Under the pieces are notes generated by a model that was given only the letters and a program-made list of their open reading frames with translations, did not search any database and had not been told where the DNA came from. The translations under genes and the position numbers were made by a program. A DNA stretch of 34,696 nt from Alphaproteobacteria bacterium. GTDB lineage: Bacteria; Pseudomonadota; Alphaproteobacteria; Sphingomonadales; SMXR01. The number at the start of each line of letters is the position of its first letter. Within the stretch, counting starts at the first letter, position 1. Location: assembly GCA_030634465.1 (NCBI GenBank), contig DAOWAS010000008.1:1-34696 (forward strand), in the 5' to 3' direction. Shown in pieces: positions 7,848 to 17,376 of the stretch.

Positions 7848-9515
7848 TCAAGCTTTTTTAATTTTGGCTGAGCCCACTATCATGCGGGACAATAACAACA
7901 CTGGCAACATACCCACCACCACAATGGTTAGCGCTGGCACTGCGGCTTCAGCCAAGCGTTCGTCTGAGGCAAAATTGTGCGCCACAACTGCCAAGGTGTC
8001 AAAGTTAAATGGGCGCATAATTAGCGTTGCTGGCAATTCTTTCATTACATCGACAAACACCATTAAAAATGCTGTTAGCAGGCTGACCTTCAACAAAGGA
8101 AAATGCACATCTTTTAACAATCTGTTTTTACTGGCACCAAGACTGCGCGCCGCACTATCTAGCGAGGGGTTAACCTGAGCAAAACCCGCCTCAATTGTTT
8201 GCATGGAAACCGACAAAAACCGCACCAAATAAGCAAATACCAATGCCACAATACTGCCTGTTAATACTAGCCCTGTTGATATGCCGAAGGTTGAACGGAA
8301 AAACCCGTCTAACTGGTTGTCAAACCAGGCAAATGGAATAAGCACCCCAACAGCAATAATGGAACCGGGAATGGCATAACCCAAACCTGACATTCTGCCA
8401 GCTATCGCCAATGGTTTGTGCAATGGGTGCATTCTAATTGCAAACACAACCATAAGACCCAGAAACGCCGCCAATAATGCGGTTATACCGCCTAGGGTTA
8501 CGGTGTTTATTATCAGGTCAAAATAGCGGCTAATTGAAAAGCCCGCATCAACCCGTAACGCCATACTTATAAGCACAATAACAGGCAACAAAAACCCAAA
8601 GCCCAATGGTACGGCGCAAAACAAACTAGCACCCCATGCCTTTAGGCCTGTCAGGGTTATTTTCTCGCCACTATCTTGTCTTGTGCTTTTGTTTTCATAA
8701 CTGCTTTTGCCACGGCTTATGCGCTCCATTGCCAATAACAGCACCACAAACCCAAGCAACATGGTTGCCAACTGTGCCGCCGCCACCTTGTCACCAAACG
8801 AGAACCACGCCCGATAAATGCCCGTGGTAAAGGTTGGCACTCCAAAAAACGATACTGCGCCAAAGTCTGCTAAAGTTTCCATCAACACCAAAGCAACCCC
8901 CGCAACAAGTGCTGGGCGTGCCGCAGGTACGGCAACACGCAAAAACAAGCGTCTGCCGCCACAGCCCAAGGTACGTGCGGCCTCAATAATACCTGTAGAT
9001 TGTTTTAAAAATGCCGCGCGGGCGATTAAATAAACATATGGATAAAGCACAAGGCTGAAAACTATTGCAACCCCACCTAAAGACCTGATGTTGGGCAAGC
9101 GCCATTCACGGGGCGACAGGTCAAATACATCTCGGATAAAGCTTTGCAAAGGGCCTGAAAACTGTAAAAAATCTGTTGTGGCATAGGCCATAACATATGC
9201 AGGAATAGCCAATGGTAATATTAAAGCCCAGCTAAAAAAACTTGCCCCAGGAAAGCGGTACATAACAACCAGCCATGCTGACAATGTGCCCAAAACCAAA
9301 GCACCAATGCCGACCGACACCATCAAATACAGGCTATTGAATATATAGTTGGGTAATACCGTAGTAGACAGGTGTTCCCACTGACCTGTGGATGGTAAAA
9401 ACAAATGAAACACCACCGCAAGCAATGGTATTGAAAAGATAAGCGATAAGGCAAAAACTCCCCAGCCGCTAAAGCCTAGCTCACTAGGCGAGCGCGTCTT
9501 GTCACTTTTGCTCAT
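7848..9515 (-). CDS. Iron(III) ABC transporter permease (FbpB type, fused double permease)
   Basis: A roughly 555-residue inner-membrane protein made of two homologous permease halves, as usual for ferric transporters. Each half has an EAA loop: IIEAARTLGCGGRRLFLRVAVP in the first and LDSAARSLGASKNRLLKDVHFP in the second. About a dozen hydrophobic segments are visible. With the downstream binding protein it forms a ferric-iron importer. Translation probably starts at the ATG at 9515, with GAGGA just before it. An ATG at 9521 and a TTG at 9527 are also in frame. All of these lie inside the 3' end of the DUF2336 gene, so the two are likely translationally coupled. Confidence 0.92.
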   Translation of the reverse strand: MSKSDKTRSPSELGFSGWGVFALSLIFSIPLLAVVFHLFLPSTGQWEHLSTTVLPNYIFNSLYLMVSVGIGALVLGTLSAWLVVMYRFPGASFFSWALILPLAIPAYVMAYATTDFLQFSGPLQSFIRDVFDLSPREWRLPNIRSLGGVAIVFSLVLYPYVYLIARAAFLKQSTGIIEAARTLGCGGRRLFLRVAVPAARPALVAGVALVLMETLADFGAVSFFGVPTFTTGIYRAWFSFGDKVAAAQLATMLLGFVVLLLAMERISRGKSSYENKSTRQDSGEKITLTGLKAWGASLFCAVPLGFGFLLPVIVLISMALRVDAGFSISRYFDLIINTVTLGGITALLAAFLGLMVVFAIRMHPLHKPLAIAGRMSGLGYAIPGSIIAVGVLIPFAWFDNQLDGFFRSTFGISTGLVLTGSIVALVFAYLVRFLSVSMQTIEAGFAQVNPSLDSAARSLGASKNRLLKDVHFPLLKVSLLTAFLMVFVDVMKELPATLIMRPFNFDTLAVVAHNFASDERLAEAAVPALTIVVVGMLPVLLLSRMIVGSAKIKKA

Positions 9516-10488
9516 CTTCATCCTCAATGAGGGTGTTGGTCAATGCTTCCAGATATGCTTCATAAATTATACCGGCTAAGGCATCTGTAACCTTCATTTT
9601 TTCCATAAGCCTGAAAAAATTTCCCTTATCCTGACTGTTAATTATTTTTATAACCTTATCAGCATCAATCCCTGTGCGAATAGAAACAGCAACACTAAAC
9701 TTGCCAATATTTCCACTCTTCAAAATTTGCAAAAGCATGCCGTTGTTTAGCAGGCCATCGTCATCAAGACCGCGGTAATAAACTTCCAACTCGGTAATAG
9801 TGGCCTTGTTTAATTCACCCTCCATTGCGGCTAGTTTGGCTTGTCCTGAGATGTAATGTGCTAAATCTTCGCCAAGTTCATATTTTTTTATTAAGCCAGA
9901 TGCCACCTCATCACCAAGGTGTTCAATAATTTTTGCCACACTGTTCAACGGCAAATCCGCACGTCTGGACATGTTTTCCATTATGCTTGGGTTGTCTTTA
10001 AAGCGATCAGTAACCACAGAACAAACACGCTCTGAAATTACTGCTGTTTTGTTTTCCATCAGGTTTGAAATAGAGCCTTCACCACCAACTTCAGAAATGG
10101 CAAAACTTGCTGGCTCTGGCAAACCATGTCTGGTGGCAAGCACCTCTCTAGCTTTTTCTTCACACTCTCTGGCTAACTCTTCTAGGACAGCATCGTCACC
10201 ACTATCATAATTATGAAGGAAGTTTTTTGAAATTGTCGAAACATCATTAGCAATTTGCGTTGCTATTTCTATTGGCAAATACGGACAGTTTAGCACCTCT
10301 TTAACAAGGCTTTGGCGTACGTTTTCGGCGGTGTCCATGGCTAAAACCTTAGACAGCTTTTCAACAGCAGCGCGCTCAACCTTATCCAGGTCTTGCGACA
10401 GGGCCTTACCCACCTTGGCGGCAATAACCTCACGCTCGCTTTCAGTTTTACCAGTTAAGTCATCTATGACAAAATCACTGTCACTCAT
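9502..10488 (-). CDS. DUF2336 domain protein
   Basis: A 328-residue soluble, acidic, all-helical protein of the DUF2336 family, which is common in alphaproteobacteria and has HEAT-like helical repeats. Typical phrases are VRQSLVKEVLNCPYLPIEIATQIANDV near residues 58-85 and a repeated pattern of PSIMENMSRRADLPLNSVAKII. There is no signal peptide or catalytic motif. The biochemical role of the family is unknown. The C-terminal codons overlap the iron permease start by 14 bp (26 bp if the TTG start is used). The gene follows the gamma carbonic anhydrase by 25 bp, so all sit in one minus-strand series. Confidence 0.8.
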   Translation of the reverse strand: MSDSDFVIDDLTGKTESEREVIAAKVGKALSQDLDKVERAAVEKLSKVLAMDTAENVRQSLVKEVLNCPYLPIEIATQIANDVSTISKNFLHNYDSGDDAVLEELARECEEKAREVLATRHGLPEPASFAISEVGGEGSISNLMENKTAVISERVCSVVTDRFKDNPSIMENMSRRADLPLNSVAKIIEHLGDEVASGLIKKYELGEDLAHYISGQAKLAAMEGELNKATITELEVYYRGLDDDGLLNNGMLLQILKSGNIGKFSVAVSIRTGIDADKVIKIINSQDKGNFFRLMEKMKVTDALAGIIYEAYLEALTNTLIEDEDEQK

Positions 10489-10513
10489 TTTACTTCCTTC
10501 GCTATAATCCCCA

Positions 10514-11038
10514 TTAAGCCCTAACTTCTTCTAATGACGTTAGAAAACGTTCTGAATTCTTTACATAAGTATCAGCCGACAAACGAATTAAAGACATCTC
10601 TTCTTGGCTTAATTCTCTAATAACTCGTGCTGGCGCACCCAAAACCAACACCCCTTCGGGAAACTCCTTACCCTCAGTTAAAACACTTCCCGCGCCAATA
10701 ATAGTATTTTTTCCTATTTTTACGTGGTTCATAACCGTACTGCCCATGCCAACCAACACATGGTCGCCCACCTGACAACCATGTAAAATAACATTATGAC
10801 CCACAGTAACCCCCTCGCCTAAGCTTAAAGGTGCGCCCATGTCAGTATGACAAATAGTGCCATCCTGCACATTGCTGTTTTTACCTATGGAAATTAGCTC
10901 ATTATCGCCGCGCAACACCGCCTTGAACCAAACGCTAGCACCACGCATTAGCTGCACCTTACCTATTAATGAGGCATCAGGTGCAACAAAATTATCTCCG
11001 TCAAGTTGTGGGATATTTCCCTCAAAACTAAAAAGCAT
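10514..11038 (-). CDS. Gamma-class carbonic anhydrase-like hexapeptide-repeat protein
   Basis: A 174-residue left-handed beta-helix protein with repeated hexapeptides, such as VGHNVILHGCQVGDHVLVGMG. The three expected zinc-ligand histidines are visible in TICHTDMG and in GHNVILHGC, so metal binding is conserved. Homologues are called gamma carbonic anhydrase-like, YrdA or PaaY, and activity varies. PaaY-type thioesterases work with phenylacetate genes, and paaABCDE is 10 kb away here, but nothing direct links them. I chose the ATG at 11038, with GGA seven bases upstream, over the in-frame TTG at 11050. It is divergent from threonine synthase. Confidence 0.85.
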   Translation of the reverse strand: MLFSFEGNIPQLDGDNFVAPDASLIGKVQLMRGASVWFKAVLRGDNELISIGKNSNVQDGTICHTDMGAPLSLGEGVTVGHNVILHGCQVGDHVLVGMGSTVMNHVKIGKNTIIGAGSVLTEGKEFPEGVLVLGAPARVIRELSQEEMSLIRLSADTYVKNSERFLTSLEEVRA

Positions 11039-11138
11039 TATTAAATCCAATTGTTACAATAATAATATGCTATATCAACATGCGCAATTTGCACTATAGA
11101 TTTTTTTATAAAGATAATAATAACAGGAATAAATCTTC

Positions 11139-12377
11139 ATGACATTGGAAAGCATACAAAAAAATTATAAAAACTTTGTTACCCATTTAGAATGTGGCCT
11201 TGATGGTGACACTTATGAAGCAGGGGTTGTTCATGGACTGTCAAAAGCGGGGCGGCCACTGTTGGTTAAATATGACCTAGAGGCAGTAAAAAATAGCGTC
11301 AGCAAGGCTGATCTGTTGTCGCGCCCTGTGGACATGTGGCGTTTTCGTGAGCTGTTACCTGTTACAAAAACCGAAAACATCGTTAGCTTGGGCGAAACTG
11401 TAACGCCGTTGCTTAACTGTCCAAATTTGGAAAGCGAAATTGGCTCAGCCAAAGGCTCCATCCTTATTAAAGACGAAGGTCGCTTGCCAACAGGCTCGTT
11501 CAAGGCCAGAGGAATTGGCATGGCGGTTAGCATGGCAAAAGAGTTAGGCATAAAGCGCATTGCCATGCCCACCAACGGCAACGCCGGCGCGGCACTTTCG
11601 GCATATGGCACACGGGCGGGCATAGAAAGCTATATTTTTTGCCCTGATGACACCCCTGAAATTAACATTCGTGAAACCACAACCCAAGGCGGGCGTGTGT
11701 TTAGGGTTAATGGCCTGATAAATGATTGCGGCAAAATTGTTGGTGACAATAAAGAAAAAATGAACTGGTTTGACCTTTCCACCCTGAAAGAGCCTTACCG
11801 CATAGAGGGTAAAAAAACCATGGGGCTAGAGCTGGCAGAACAGCTAGGCTGGCAAGTGCCCGATGCTATTTTTTACCCCACTGGCGGCGGCACTGGCCTT
11901 ATTGGCATGTGGAAGGCGTTTGATGAATTAGAGAAAATTGGCTTCATTGGTAGTAAACGACCAAAAATGATTGCGGTGCAGGCAGAGGGCTGCGCCCCCA
12001 TTGTTAAGGCATATGAAGACGGTGTTGAGCACGCACCACTTTGGCAAAACGCCCACACCATGGCCGCAGGCATTAGAGTGCCAATTGCAGTTGGTGATTT
12101 TTTAATATTACGTGCAGTGCGTGAAAGTGGTGGTTTTGCCATTACGGTAAGTGACGACGCTATAGAAGATGCCCGCACGCTGGCTGGCACTAGCGAGGGG
12201 ATATTACTTTGCCCCGAAGGTGCGGCAACGCTAGCGGCATATAAAAAGTCATTAGCTGAAGGACGCATTGGCAAAAACGAACAGGTTGTGCTGTTTAACT
12301 GTGGCAACGGGGTTAAGTACCCAATGTTGGACACATCAGAATATTTAGATAAAGACCAACCCTTAAACATTGACTAA
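11139..12377 (+). CDS. thrC: Threonine synthase
   Basis: A 412-residue PLP enzyme of fold type II. The PLP lysine lies at about residue 122 in TGSFKARG, followed by a glycine-rich phosphate-binding segment, YPTGGGTGLIGMWKAF. It resembles the plant/archaeal type of threonine synthase, which converts O-phosphohomoserine to threonine, and has a leading segment (HLECGLDGDTYEAG) like the family's N-terminal zinc-ribbon region but reduced to one Cys. A related pyridoxal lyase cannot be fully excluded. AGGA precedes the ATG. The mnmC gene starts 9 bp downstream, so the two are probably co-transcribed. Confidence 0.82.
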   Translation: MTLESIQKNYKNFVTHLECGLDGDTYEAGVVHGLSKAGRPLLVKYDLEAVKNSVSKADLLSRPVDMWRFRELLPVTKTENIVSLGETVTPLLNCPNLESEIGSAKGSILIKDEGRLPTGSFKARGIGMAVSMAKELGIKRIAMPTNGNAGAALSAYGTRAGIESYIFCPDDTPEINIRETTTQGGRVFRVNGLINDCGKIVGDNKEKMNWFDLSTLKEPYRIEGKKTMGLELAEQLGWQVPDAIFYPTGGGTGLIGMWKAFDELEKIGFIGSKRPKMIAVQAEGCAPIVKAYEDGVEHAPLWQNAHTMAAGIRVPIAVGDFLILRAVRESGGFAITVSDDAIEDARTLAGTSEGILLCPEGAATLAAYKKSLAEGRIGKNEQVVLFNCGNGVKYPMLDTSEYLDKDQPLNID

Positions 12378-12386
12378 AGAGCAAAT

Positions 12387-14345
12387 ATGAAGTGGGGCAA
12401 GCTACAATCGCCAAGCATCAATTGGTCTGACACTGGTTCGCCCAGTTCAGAGCAATACGGCGACGTTTATTACAATAATGAAAGCCCACTTTCAGGCATT
12501 GAAGAAAGCCGCATGGTTTTTTTAGATGGCATTGGTGCGCCTGATGTTTGGCAGGGGAAAGACACATTTACCATTGTTGAAACTGGTTTTGGCACAGGGC
12601 TTAACTTTTTTAACACATGGAAATTATGGCAAAAAACAGCATCAAAAAATGCCCGACTTAACTTTATATCCATTGAAAATAGTCCGCTAAATGCTGAGCA
12701 AATTTCAAAAGCACTAGCACCATTTGCCGGGTTTAAGCAGATGGTGACGCAATTTATTGAGCAGTATCCGCCACGGCAAGCGGGCTTTCACAACCTGTTG
12801 CTTGATGATGAAAGTGTGCGCCTAACCCTTATGTTTGGGGATGTTGCTGATATTTTACCAAAACTAAGGGGCGGTGTTGACGCTTGGTTTTTAGATGGTT
12901 TTGCCCCCAGTAAAAATCCTGACATGTGGGGTGACACGCTTTTTAATGAAATATCACGCCTATCAAGCCCCAATGCCAAAGTTGCCACCTTCACCGCCGC
13001 TAGCAAGGTGCGACAGGCATTAGAAGAACAGGGTTTTGTTGTTGAAAAACAAGCAGGTTTCGGCAAAAAACGAGAGCGCATTACCGCACACTTGTCAGGT
13101 AAGGCGGCAACCAGAAACAAAGTAAAATCTATTGCCATTATTGGCGCTGGCATTGCGGGTGCCACACTTGCCCACAAGCTACAAAAACGAGGTGTGGACG
13201 TGACATTGCTTGATCGTCACGCCAAGCCAGCACAAGAAACATCGTCCAACCCCGCGGCACTTATTAGCCCAAAACTGGCTTTAGGCAACGACCCTTATGA
13301 CCGTTTGCTAAGCCTTAGCTACCTGCAAGCTGTGCGCTATTACAACCAGTTTAACGACCTGTGGCTTAACCCCAAGGGGGTGCTGAACATTGCTAAAGAT
13401 GATGAAAACCAGAAATATCTTGATGCCATAAACAGCCATTTCAAAGAAAATTTGGGGTGGGGCAACCTGTTTAGCGCCATTAACAAAGATGAGATAAACA
13501 CTAAATGGTCGCTAAAAACAAAACATAATGGGCTTTATTTCCCCCAAGCAGGAAGCATTGCCACCACCAGTTTAATTAGCCAATTATGTGATGGCATTAA
13601 ATATATAAAAGCTGAGGTTGCTGGGTTGAAGCGCAGTGGTGACAACTGGCAAATTGAAGATGTGGACGGCAATATAATAACAAATACTGACGCTGTTGTG
13701 TTGGCATGTGGGCTTAATAGTTATGGCACGCTAAACGACGAGCAATCGCCCCTAACACCCAACCGCGGGCAAATAAGCATTATTGACGATAACTTTGCTG
13801 AACACCTGCCCTCCCTTAGCTTTGGGCATTATTTAACCGCACAGTTTGAGGGTGAAAATGGTGAAAAACAGCGCATAATTGGTGCTAGCCACACCCGCAT
13901 TGAGCACAGTGAAATAAGTGAAATAAGCAAAATTGGGGGCAATAACTGGCAAAAGTTTGATGATGGTGATGAAGATACACAGCTAGATGCACTTGGCAAA
14001 CTAACTGGAAAGGTACAAACACCCGTGGGTTATAAAACTGGTTTGCGAGCCACGACAATTGACCATATGCCAATTGTTGGCAAACTGGGCTGTGCTGAGA
14101 AAATAAAATCTCTGCCAAAAAACAGGCAGAAAATTTTCCCCTGTGAGTTGGACCAAAGCCACCGCCAAAAGAACATGTTTATAATGGCTGGTTTAGGAGC
14201 CAGAGGTTACCAGTTAGCGCCACTTTTAGCGGAAATTTTAGCTTCGCAAATAGTGGACGAGCCACTGCCAGCAGATAGCGACATTATTGATGCCATAGAC
14301 CCCACCCGCTTTGCCCTAAGGCGCAGACGGCATGAAAAGCTTTAG
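12387..14345 (+). CDS. mnmC: Bifunctional tRNA mnm5s2U34 biosynthesis protein MnmC
   Basis: A 652-residue fusion that finishes 5-methylaminomethyl-2-thiouridine at the wobble base of tRNA. The N-terminal part (about residues 1-245) is the SAM-dependent methyltransferase MnmD, with ETGFGTGLNFFNTW as the SAM motif and DAWFLDGFAPSKNPDMW as the DUF752 signature. The C-terminal part (from about 248) is the FAD-dependent oxidoreductase, with the dinucleotide-binding AIIGAGIAGATLAHKL and the signature SSNPAALISPKL. RPTTIDHMPIVG-like (here RATTIDHMPIVG) and GLGARGYQLAPLLAE occur near the end. Both catalytic halves look intact. It is convergent with the maleylacetoacetate isomerase gene. Confidence 0.95.
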   Translation: MKWGKLQSPSINWSDTGSPSSEQYGDVYYNNESPLSGIEESRMVFLDGIGAPDVWQGKDTFTIVETGFGTGLNFFNTWKLWQKTASKNARLNFISIENSPLNAEQISKALAPFAGFKQMVTQFIEQYPPRQAGFHNLLLDDESVRLTLMFGDVADILPKLRGGVDAWFLDGFAPSKNPDMWGDTLFNEISRLSSPNAKVATFTAASKVRQALEEQGFVVEKQAGFGKKRERITAHLSGKAATRNKVKSIAIIGAGIAGATLAHKLQKRGVDVTLLDRHAKPAQETSSNPAALISPKLALGNDPYDRLLSLSYLQAVRYYNQFNDLWLNPKGVLNIAKDDENQKYLDAINSHFKENLGWGNLFSAINKDEINTKWSLKTKHNGLYFPQAGSIATTSLISQLCDGIKYIKAEVAGLKRSGDNWQIEDVDGNIITNTDAVVLACGLNSYGTLNDEQSPLTPNRGQISIIDDNFAEHLPSLSFGHYLTAQFEGENGEKQRIIGASHTRIEHSEISEISKIGGNNWQKFDDGDEDTQLDALGKLTGKVQTPVGYKTGLRATTIDHMPIVGKLGCAEKIKSLPKNRQKIFPCELDQSHRQKNMFIMAGLGARGYQLAPLLAEILASQIVDEPLPADSDIIDAIDPTRFALRRRRHEKL

Positions 14346-14359
14346 AAAGCCATTAGTTA

Positions 14360-14998
14360 TTATTCAGCATCTGGTTGGTTTTCGGGCGAGGCATCTATAA
14401 ATGCATCTACCTTAGACAGCCTTTCTTCAACACGTAGCAAGTTGGGAAATTTAGACACATCGCAATTAAATCGTCTTGCGTTCCAAATTTGTGGGTAAAA
14501 GAAAACATCCGCCATAGTGACAGCACCACCATAACAAAAACCATCTTTGCCACCATATCTGACAACCATTTCTTCTAATGCCGTGAAGCCACGGTCTACC
14601 CAATGCTCATACCATTCATCTACTGCAGCTTGCTCATGACCAAGCTCGTTTTTCAAATAACCCAACACCGCAATATTGTTTAATGGCTGAATTTCAGCAG
14701 TTACCAAGCCAACCATTGAACGTACCCTTGCCCTAGCCAACGCCCCCATGGGCAACAATGGCATGTTTGGATAACAGTCTTCTAAATATTCAATAATGGC
14801 GATGGACTGGCTTAACACGTCGCCGTCCACCTCAAGCGCGGGGATAAGCCCTTGGGGGTTTATGTCTTTATAACCCTCAGACCTTTGCTCACCCTTAACC
14901 AGATGAACAAACTCAGGTTCATAGCTCAAACCCTTTAGGTTTAACGCTATGCGCGCCCGAAACGATGATGAGCTTCTGAAATAAGTATATAGTTTCAT
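14360..14998 (-). CDS. maiA: Maleylacetoacetate isomerase (zeta-class glutathione transferase)
   Basis: A 212-residue cytosolic GST of the zeta class, which isomerises maleylacetoacetate to fumarylacetoacetate in tyrosine/homogentisate degradation. The N-terminal thioredoxin fold carries the zeta-class active-site motif YFRSSSSFRARIALNLKG. NPQGLIPALEVDGDVLSQSIAIIEYLE holds the glutathione-binding Pro and the QS pair. The C-terminal helical domain ends with YPQIWNARRFNCD. No homogentisate genes are adjacent. It lies one base downstream of the amidohydrolase stop-to-start order on the other side, and a separate transcript cannot be excluded. Confidence 0.9.
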   Translation of the reverse strand: MKLYTYFRSSSSFRARIALNLKGLSYEPEFVHLVKGEQRSEGYKDINPQGLIPALEVDGDVLSQSIAIIEYLEDCYPNMPLLPMGALARARVRSMVGLVTAEIQPLNNIAVLGYLKNELGHEQAAVDEWYEHWVDRGFTALEEMVVRYGGKDGFCYGGAVTMADVFFYPQIWNARRFNCDVSKFPNLLRVEERLSKVDAFIDASPENQPDAE

Positions 14999-14999
14999 T

Positions 15000-16703
15000 T
15001 TAATTCTCCCAACCTAACCAACCGGGGCCACGCACAACCTGACCCGGCATTTTCCCTGTGTGTTCGCCATTACTTAAAACCTGCTCACCATTTACAAACA
15101 CATGTTCCATGCCCACAGCATATTGGTGCGGGTCGCTAAATGTTGCCCTATCGCCAACCATGTCAGGGTCAAACACCACAACATCGCCGTGGTAACCAGC
15201 GATTAAACCGCCACGCGAACGCAGCGACAGGTTTTGCGCTGGTTGGCTGGTAAGCCGTCTGATAGCTTCTTCCAAGCTGATAACACCCTCTTCACGCACA
15301 TATTTACCCAACAACCGCGAAAAGTTGCCATATGCTCTAGGGTGGGGACTGCTGTTTAAAAACACGCCCTCAGTTGCCATCGAACCAGCATCAGAACCAA
15401 AGCTAACCCAAGGTTGGGCTATTTTCTTATGCATGTTTTCTTCGGTCATTAAAAAATAAATAACCCCAACTCTACTGCCATCTTCAACCACCAAATCCAT
15501 AGCAGTGTCTTCTGGGCTAGTGCCACGCATTGCCGCCACTTCGGTTAGGGTTTTGCCTGTATAATGCCTTAGCTCAGGATTTTTAAAGCCACTTAAAATC
15601 ATTTTATCTGGCCCCGCCGCATAATAAAAACTTTCCCAGTCGTCAGCATTGGTGCCCATCTCAGCCTTAACCCGCGCGCGCACTTCAGGGTCTTGCAAAC
15701 GCTGTGCCCACGCACCGTAACCACCCTCTTGCACCCATGGGGGCATGGCGGCATCCAGCCCTGTGGCACCAGCAATATAATTATACATATCGGCTGTTAT
15801 ACGCTGACCATTGGCTCTCGCTTGCTCAACACGGGCAATAACCTCATCCATTTTATACCAGTTGTGCGCACCTGCGGCTTTAAGATGGTAAATTTCAGCA
15901 GGAATGTTGGCCTCAGCCGAAATTGTTATTAGCTCCTCAACAGCTTCTAACAATTTATTACCTTCTGATCGTATATGGGAAATATACATGCCGCCATATT
16001 CTGCCGCTACTTGGTTTAGGGCAATAAGCTCATCAGTTTTTGCATAGAACGCAGGGGCATATATTAATGAAGAACCAACACCAAGCGCACCCTCTTCCAT
16101 GGCTTGCCGCACTTGGGCTTGCATGTCTGATAATTCGTCAGGTGTGGGGGCGCGGTCTTCAAAACCAATGGTGTTTATGCGTACTGTGGTGGCACCAACA
16201 AATGATGCTACATTTGGCGAGACGCCCTTTTCTTCCAAATATTCCAAATATCCACCAAGGGTGCGCCATGTTATATCAAACTTTATGTCGCCTTGACCTT
16301 CTTGTTCCAAAGTTGCGGTTGCTTCGCTAAATGGCCCCATTGACCAACCCTCACCAAACACCTCCAAGGTAACACCCTGTTTAATATCGCCCATGCTACG
16401 GCCATCTTCAATTATGGTGTCTGTTGCCCAGCTAAGCATGTTTATAAAACCTGGGGCAATGGCTTTACCCTCAGCATTAATATGCACACGACCAACAGCA
16501 GGGCCAATGTTGCCAACTGCGGCAATGTAGCCATCGTTTAAGGCCACGTCACCCTTATATGGCACGCCGCCTGTGCCATCATAAATAATGCCATTTGTTA
16601 TTATAACATCATAAACAGGGGCATCACTATCAGACGAGCAAGATGCAATGAACAGTGCGGTGAAGGTAACTAAGAAAATTTTGGATATGGATGAGAGTTT
16701 CAT
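15000..16703 (-). CDS. Lipoprotein amidohydrolase related to N-acyl-D-amino-acid deacylases, metal motif altered
   Basis: A 567-residue protein of the amidohydrolase 3 / D-aminoacylase group. It starts with a lipoprotein signal peptide, lipobox IASC with Cys22, so it should be anchored in the envelope. Two ligand regions remain (ISHIRSEG and IYHLKAAG), as does a late Asp in FGSDAGSM. The usual HxH segment after APGF is missing and reads APGFINMLSWATD. The position of the zinc-binding Cys (normally in a GNCG-like block) reads FGEGWSMGP. Activity may therefore be changed. I chose the ATG at 16703, preceded by GGAAG; the frame stays open to 16748. The substrate is unknown. Confidence 0.82.
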   Translation of the reverse strand: MKLSSISKIFLVTFTALFIASCSSDSDAPVYDVIITNGIIYDGTGGVPYKGDVALNDGYIAAVGNIGPAVGRVHINAEGKAIAPGFINMLSWATDTIIEDGRSMGDIKQGVTLEVFGEGWSMGPFSEATATLEQEGQGDIKFDITWRTLGGYLEYLEEKGVSPNVASFVGATTVRINTIGFEDRAPTPDELSDMQAQVRQAMEEGALGVGSSLIYAPAFYAKTDELIALNQVAAEYGGMYISHIRSEGNKLLEAVEELITISAEANIPAEIYHLKAAGAHNWYKMDEVIARVEQARANGQRITADMYNYIAGATGLDAAMPPWVQEGGYGAWAQRLQDPEVRARVKAEMGTNADDWESFYYAAGPDKMILSGFKNPELRHYTGKTLTEVAAMRGTSPEDTAMDLVVEDGSRVGVIYFLMTEENMHKKIAQPWVSFGSDAGSMATEGVFLNSSPHPRAYGNFSRLLGKYVREEGVISLEEAIRRLTSQPAQNLSLRSRGGLIAGYHGDVVVFDPDMVGDRATFSDPHQYAVGMEHVFVNGEQVLSNGEHTGKMPGQVVRGPGWLGWEN

Positions 16704-16780
16704 TATGCTTCCAATATTATAAATATGCTGAACCAGATAATTCAGCATGATAATATCAGCAAACGTTTTGAAACAAAGTT

Positions 16781-17149
16781 TTAATTACTAGATGTGGATG
16801 AGCTTGTGGTTGCAGTTGTCGTTGTAGTTGTAGTTGTTGGTATTAATATTGTACCTGATGGCAAGTCACTAATTTTACTGCCGTCTGTTGCTGTCTCTAA
16901 AATAACTGCAGCCAGACCACCTACCACTAAACCAGCAACTACAACCTTTGTGGCAAGTCCGTAACCACCAGACCTGTTTGCCACTAATGAAGCATGCATG
17001 CCAGCAGGCCTTGCTTGTGATTGCGCACCAGAACCTGTTGTAGTTTCCGTTGTTTCACTACCTGATGTGCCCTCATCTGATTGCGCCATCAAATAGCTTG
17101 GCTGCAAAAACAAACAGGTGATAAGAGCAAAGAGAAACTTTTTATACAT
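16781..17149 (-). CDS. Small secreted Thr-rich protein, YjbE/GfcA-like (copy 2)
   Basis: About 122 residues. A signal peptide (YKKFLFALITCLFLQPSYLMAQ) is followed by a Thr/Ser/Gly-rich stretch, a hydrophobic Gly/Val/Ala segment (VVVAGLVVGGLAAVILE) and a tail dominated by Thr and Ser (TTTTTTTTATTSSSTSS). The layout matches that of E. coli YjbE and GfcA, small secreted Thr-rich proteins encoded beside YjbF/GfcB lipoproteins in exopolysaccharide or group 4 capsule operons. It is a diverged paralogue of the gene at 17377-17697. An in-frame GTG at 17161 is an alternative start. The function of the family is unknown. Confidence 0.6.
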   Translation of the reverse strand: MYKKFLFALITCLFLQPSYLMAQSDEGTSGSETTETTTGSGAQSQARPAGMHASLVANRSGGYGLATKVVVAGLVVGGLAAVILETATDGSKISDLPSGTILIPTTTTTTTTATTSSSTSSN

Positions 17150-17328
17150 GGGTAAAATCACTTCATTATTAGCGTTTATTATTCAACACACATCAAATAG
17201 CCAAAGTAAATAAACATAGAAATATGACTAAATAGTGTTGGGCTTAATCTAACCAAGTGGTTTATTAGCCCGAACCAAATGCTTAATCAAGAAAATATAG
17301 AAAACAAGCTTGCTTACAACAAAAGAGC

Positions 17329-17360
17329 AAAAAAAAGCCCAGCTTAAAGCTGGGCTTTTC
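17329..17360 (-). terminator. Intrinsic terminator after the YjbE-like gene
   Basis: A near-perfect hairpin (AAAAGCCCAGCTT at 17333-17345 against AAGCTGGGCTTTT at 17347-17359, with a short loop) followed on the minus strand by eight T at 17336-17329. It lies 17 bp beyond the stop of the YjbE-like gene at 17377 and separates it from the second copy, so each copy needs its own promoter. Confidence 0.9.
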
Positions 17361-17376
17361 ATGAAAACTTTATTTA

